Shown one piece after another: positions 63,492 to 64,000 of a stretch of DNA of 64,000 nucleotides. Where the stretch lies: assembly GCA_030829955.1 (NCBI GenBank), contig JAURNY010000017.1, forward strand, positions 1-64,000. Reading direction: 5' to 3'. A model generated the notes under the pieces. It did no database searches. It was not told the DNA's origin and saw nothing but the letters and a program-made list of their open reading frames with translations. The stretch is from Gammaproteobacteria bacterium. GTDB lineage: Bacteria; Pseudomonadota; Gammaproteobacteria; Eutrophobiales; Eutrophobiaceae. A program made the translations under genes and the position numbers. How positions within the stretch are numbered: position 1 is the stretch's first letter; the number at the start of each line of letters is the position of its first letter.

Positions 63492-64000
63492 ATGCAACAT
63501 TGCTTAATCATATCCCGCTCATCGCGCGCACTTGTGGAGAGCGCTGCCAGGGCAGGCTTTGTTGTCCACGCTATTGATGCTTTTGCAGATGAAGATTGTA
63601 AGAACAGTGCAGAAACAGCTACAGAGTGCGAATACGATGAAGAGGGCTTTGTTCCATCAGCAATAGATGAAATTATAAAATCATTAGTTGCAACCTATCC
63701 CATTTCAGTTTGCATTATTGGTAGCGGTATCCAGGCTACTCAATTTAAAACATCGAATTATCAATTTCAGTTAATCAAAAATACCCCTGAAACAATTTGT
63801 CAACTTCAGGACCCTTTTTATTTTTCGACTTTATTAAAAAGGAACAATATTGTCTTTCCAAAAGTATTTAAAAATAAACCAAACAATAATAAACAATATT
63901 TGAACAAGCTAATTGGTAAACAGGGGGGTGAACATATTACTTTTGCCGAGCAAACAGGTCTTGTACAAGGGTATTTTCAGGAATTTATTAAAGGCAAGAC
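63492..64000 (+). CDS. ATP-grasp protein of the H4MPT/methylofuran gene group (partial)
   Basis: Translating from an ATG at 63492 gives an open frame running off the window (169 complete codons, MQHCLIISRSSRALVESAARAG at the start, cited as MQHCLIISRSSRALVE). It has an N-terminal Rossmann-like segment followed by the beginning of an ATP-grasp domain (FPKVFKNKP, IGKQGGEHITF, QGYFQEFIKG). Such Orf5-like ATP-grasp proteins, related to archaeal MfnD tyramine-glutamate ligase, are typical companions of fhc/mpt genes and are implicated in methylofuran synthesis. The spacing of the AGG ribosome site is short, so the start is provisional. Confidence 0.75.
   Translation, partial: MQHCLIISRSSRALVESAARAGFVVHAIDAFADEDCKNSAETATECEYDEEGFVPSAIDEIIKSLVATYPISVCIIGSGIQATQFKTSNYQFQLIKNTPETICQLQDPFYFSTLLKRNNIVFPKVFKNKPNNNKQYLNKLIGKQGGEHITFAEQTGLVQGYFQEFIKGK

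Overview
The window is a chromosomal segment of an AT-rich gammaproteobacterial methylotroph. The gammaproteobacterial assignment rests on gene order seen here: mltD-gloB-methyltransferase-rnhA-dnaQ, surE-pcm-nlpD, initiator tRNA-rimP-nusA-infB-rbfA-truB-rpsO-pnp, rpsP-rimM-trmD-rplS, and a heptose/Kdo LPS block. Methylotrophy is shown by a lanthanide-type methanol dehydrogenase (xoxF), the tetrahydromethanopterin (H4MPT) biosynthesis gene mptG, two formyltransferase/formyl-methanofuran gene sets and an NAD-type formate dehydrogenase. I cannot name the genus, and no methane monooxygenase genes lie in the window.

Layout. 1-5.6 kb: the 3'-truncated end of an Aas-like acyltransferase, a LysM lytic transglycosylase, glyoxalase II, RNase HI, DNA Pol III epsilon and glyoxalase I. 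5.6-8.3 kb: monothiol glutaredoxin, an orphan HyuB-type protein and a PuuD-like membrane protein. 8.3-14 kb: argD-argF-surE-pcm-nlpD, without rpoS after nlpD, then an Mth938-like protein and adk. 14-17.4 kb: a histone-H1-like Lys/Ala repeat protein, PBP1b and a TPR lipoprotein. 17.9-26.7 kb: the initiator tRNA and the transcription/translation operon through pnp. 26.7-30.2 kb: a peroxiredoxin-glutaredoxin hybrid with a candidate OxyR site, a bile-acid-symporter-family carrier, a lipoprotein and a 5-formyl-THF cyclo-ligase. 30.4-36.8 kb: rpsP-rimM-trmD-rplS, xerD, an orphan PilB/GspE ATPase, dsbC and a DUF3108 protein. 36.8-40.5 kb: hldE-hldD-waaA.

40.5-64 kb is a C1-oxidation island. A xox cluster (small exported protein, xoxF, pseudoazurin, xoxJ, unknown exported protein) is read on the plus strand. 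Two minus-strand operons face it. The first is fhcB-A-D-C followed by a two-gene formate dehydrogenase. The second is fwdD-fwdB-fwdA-ftr-fwdC-ferredoxin-ferredoxin:NADP reductase. mptG and an ATP-grasp gene diverge from the second operon.

The most interesting feature is that the two formyl-methanofuran sets differ at the active site. In the fhc set the B subunit has Met where the archaeal dehydrogenase has its metal-ligand Cys, consistent with the known formyltransferase/HYDROLASE complex that releases formate to the adjacent FDH. In the second set FwdB keeps the SVCHGP Cys-His, the N-terminal Fe-S cysteines and a separate FwdD subunit, and it is followed by a 7Fe/8Fe-type ferredoxin and an adrenodoxin-reductase-type FNR. 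I infer a redox-active formyl-methanofuran dehydrogenase that passes electrons to ferredoxin and NADP, running in parallel with the formate route. A short palindrome (TTGCA-S-TGCAA) occurs upstream of both xoxF and mptG and may mark a shared C1 regulator.
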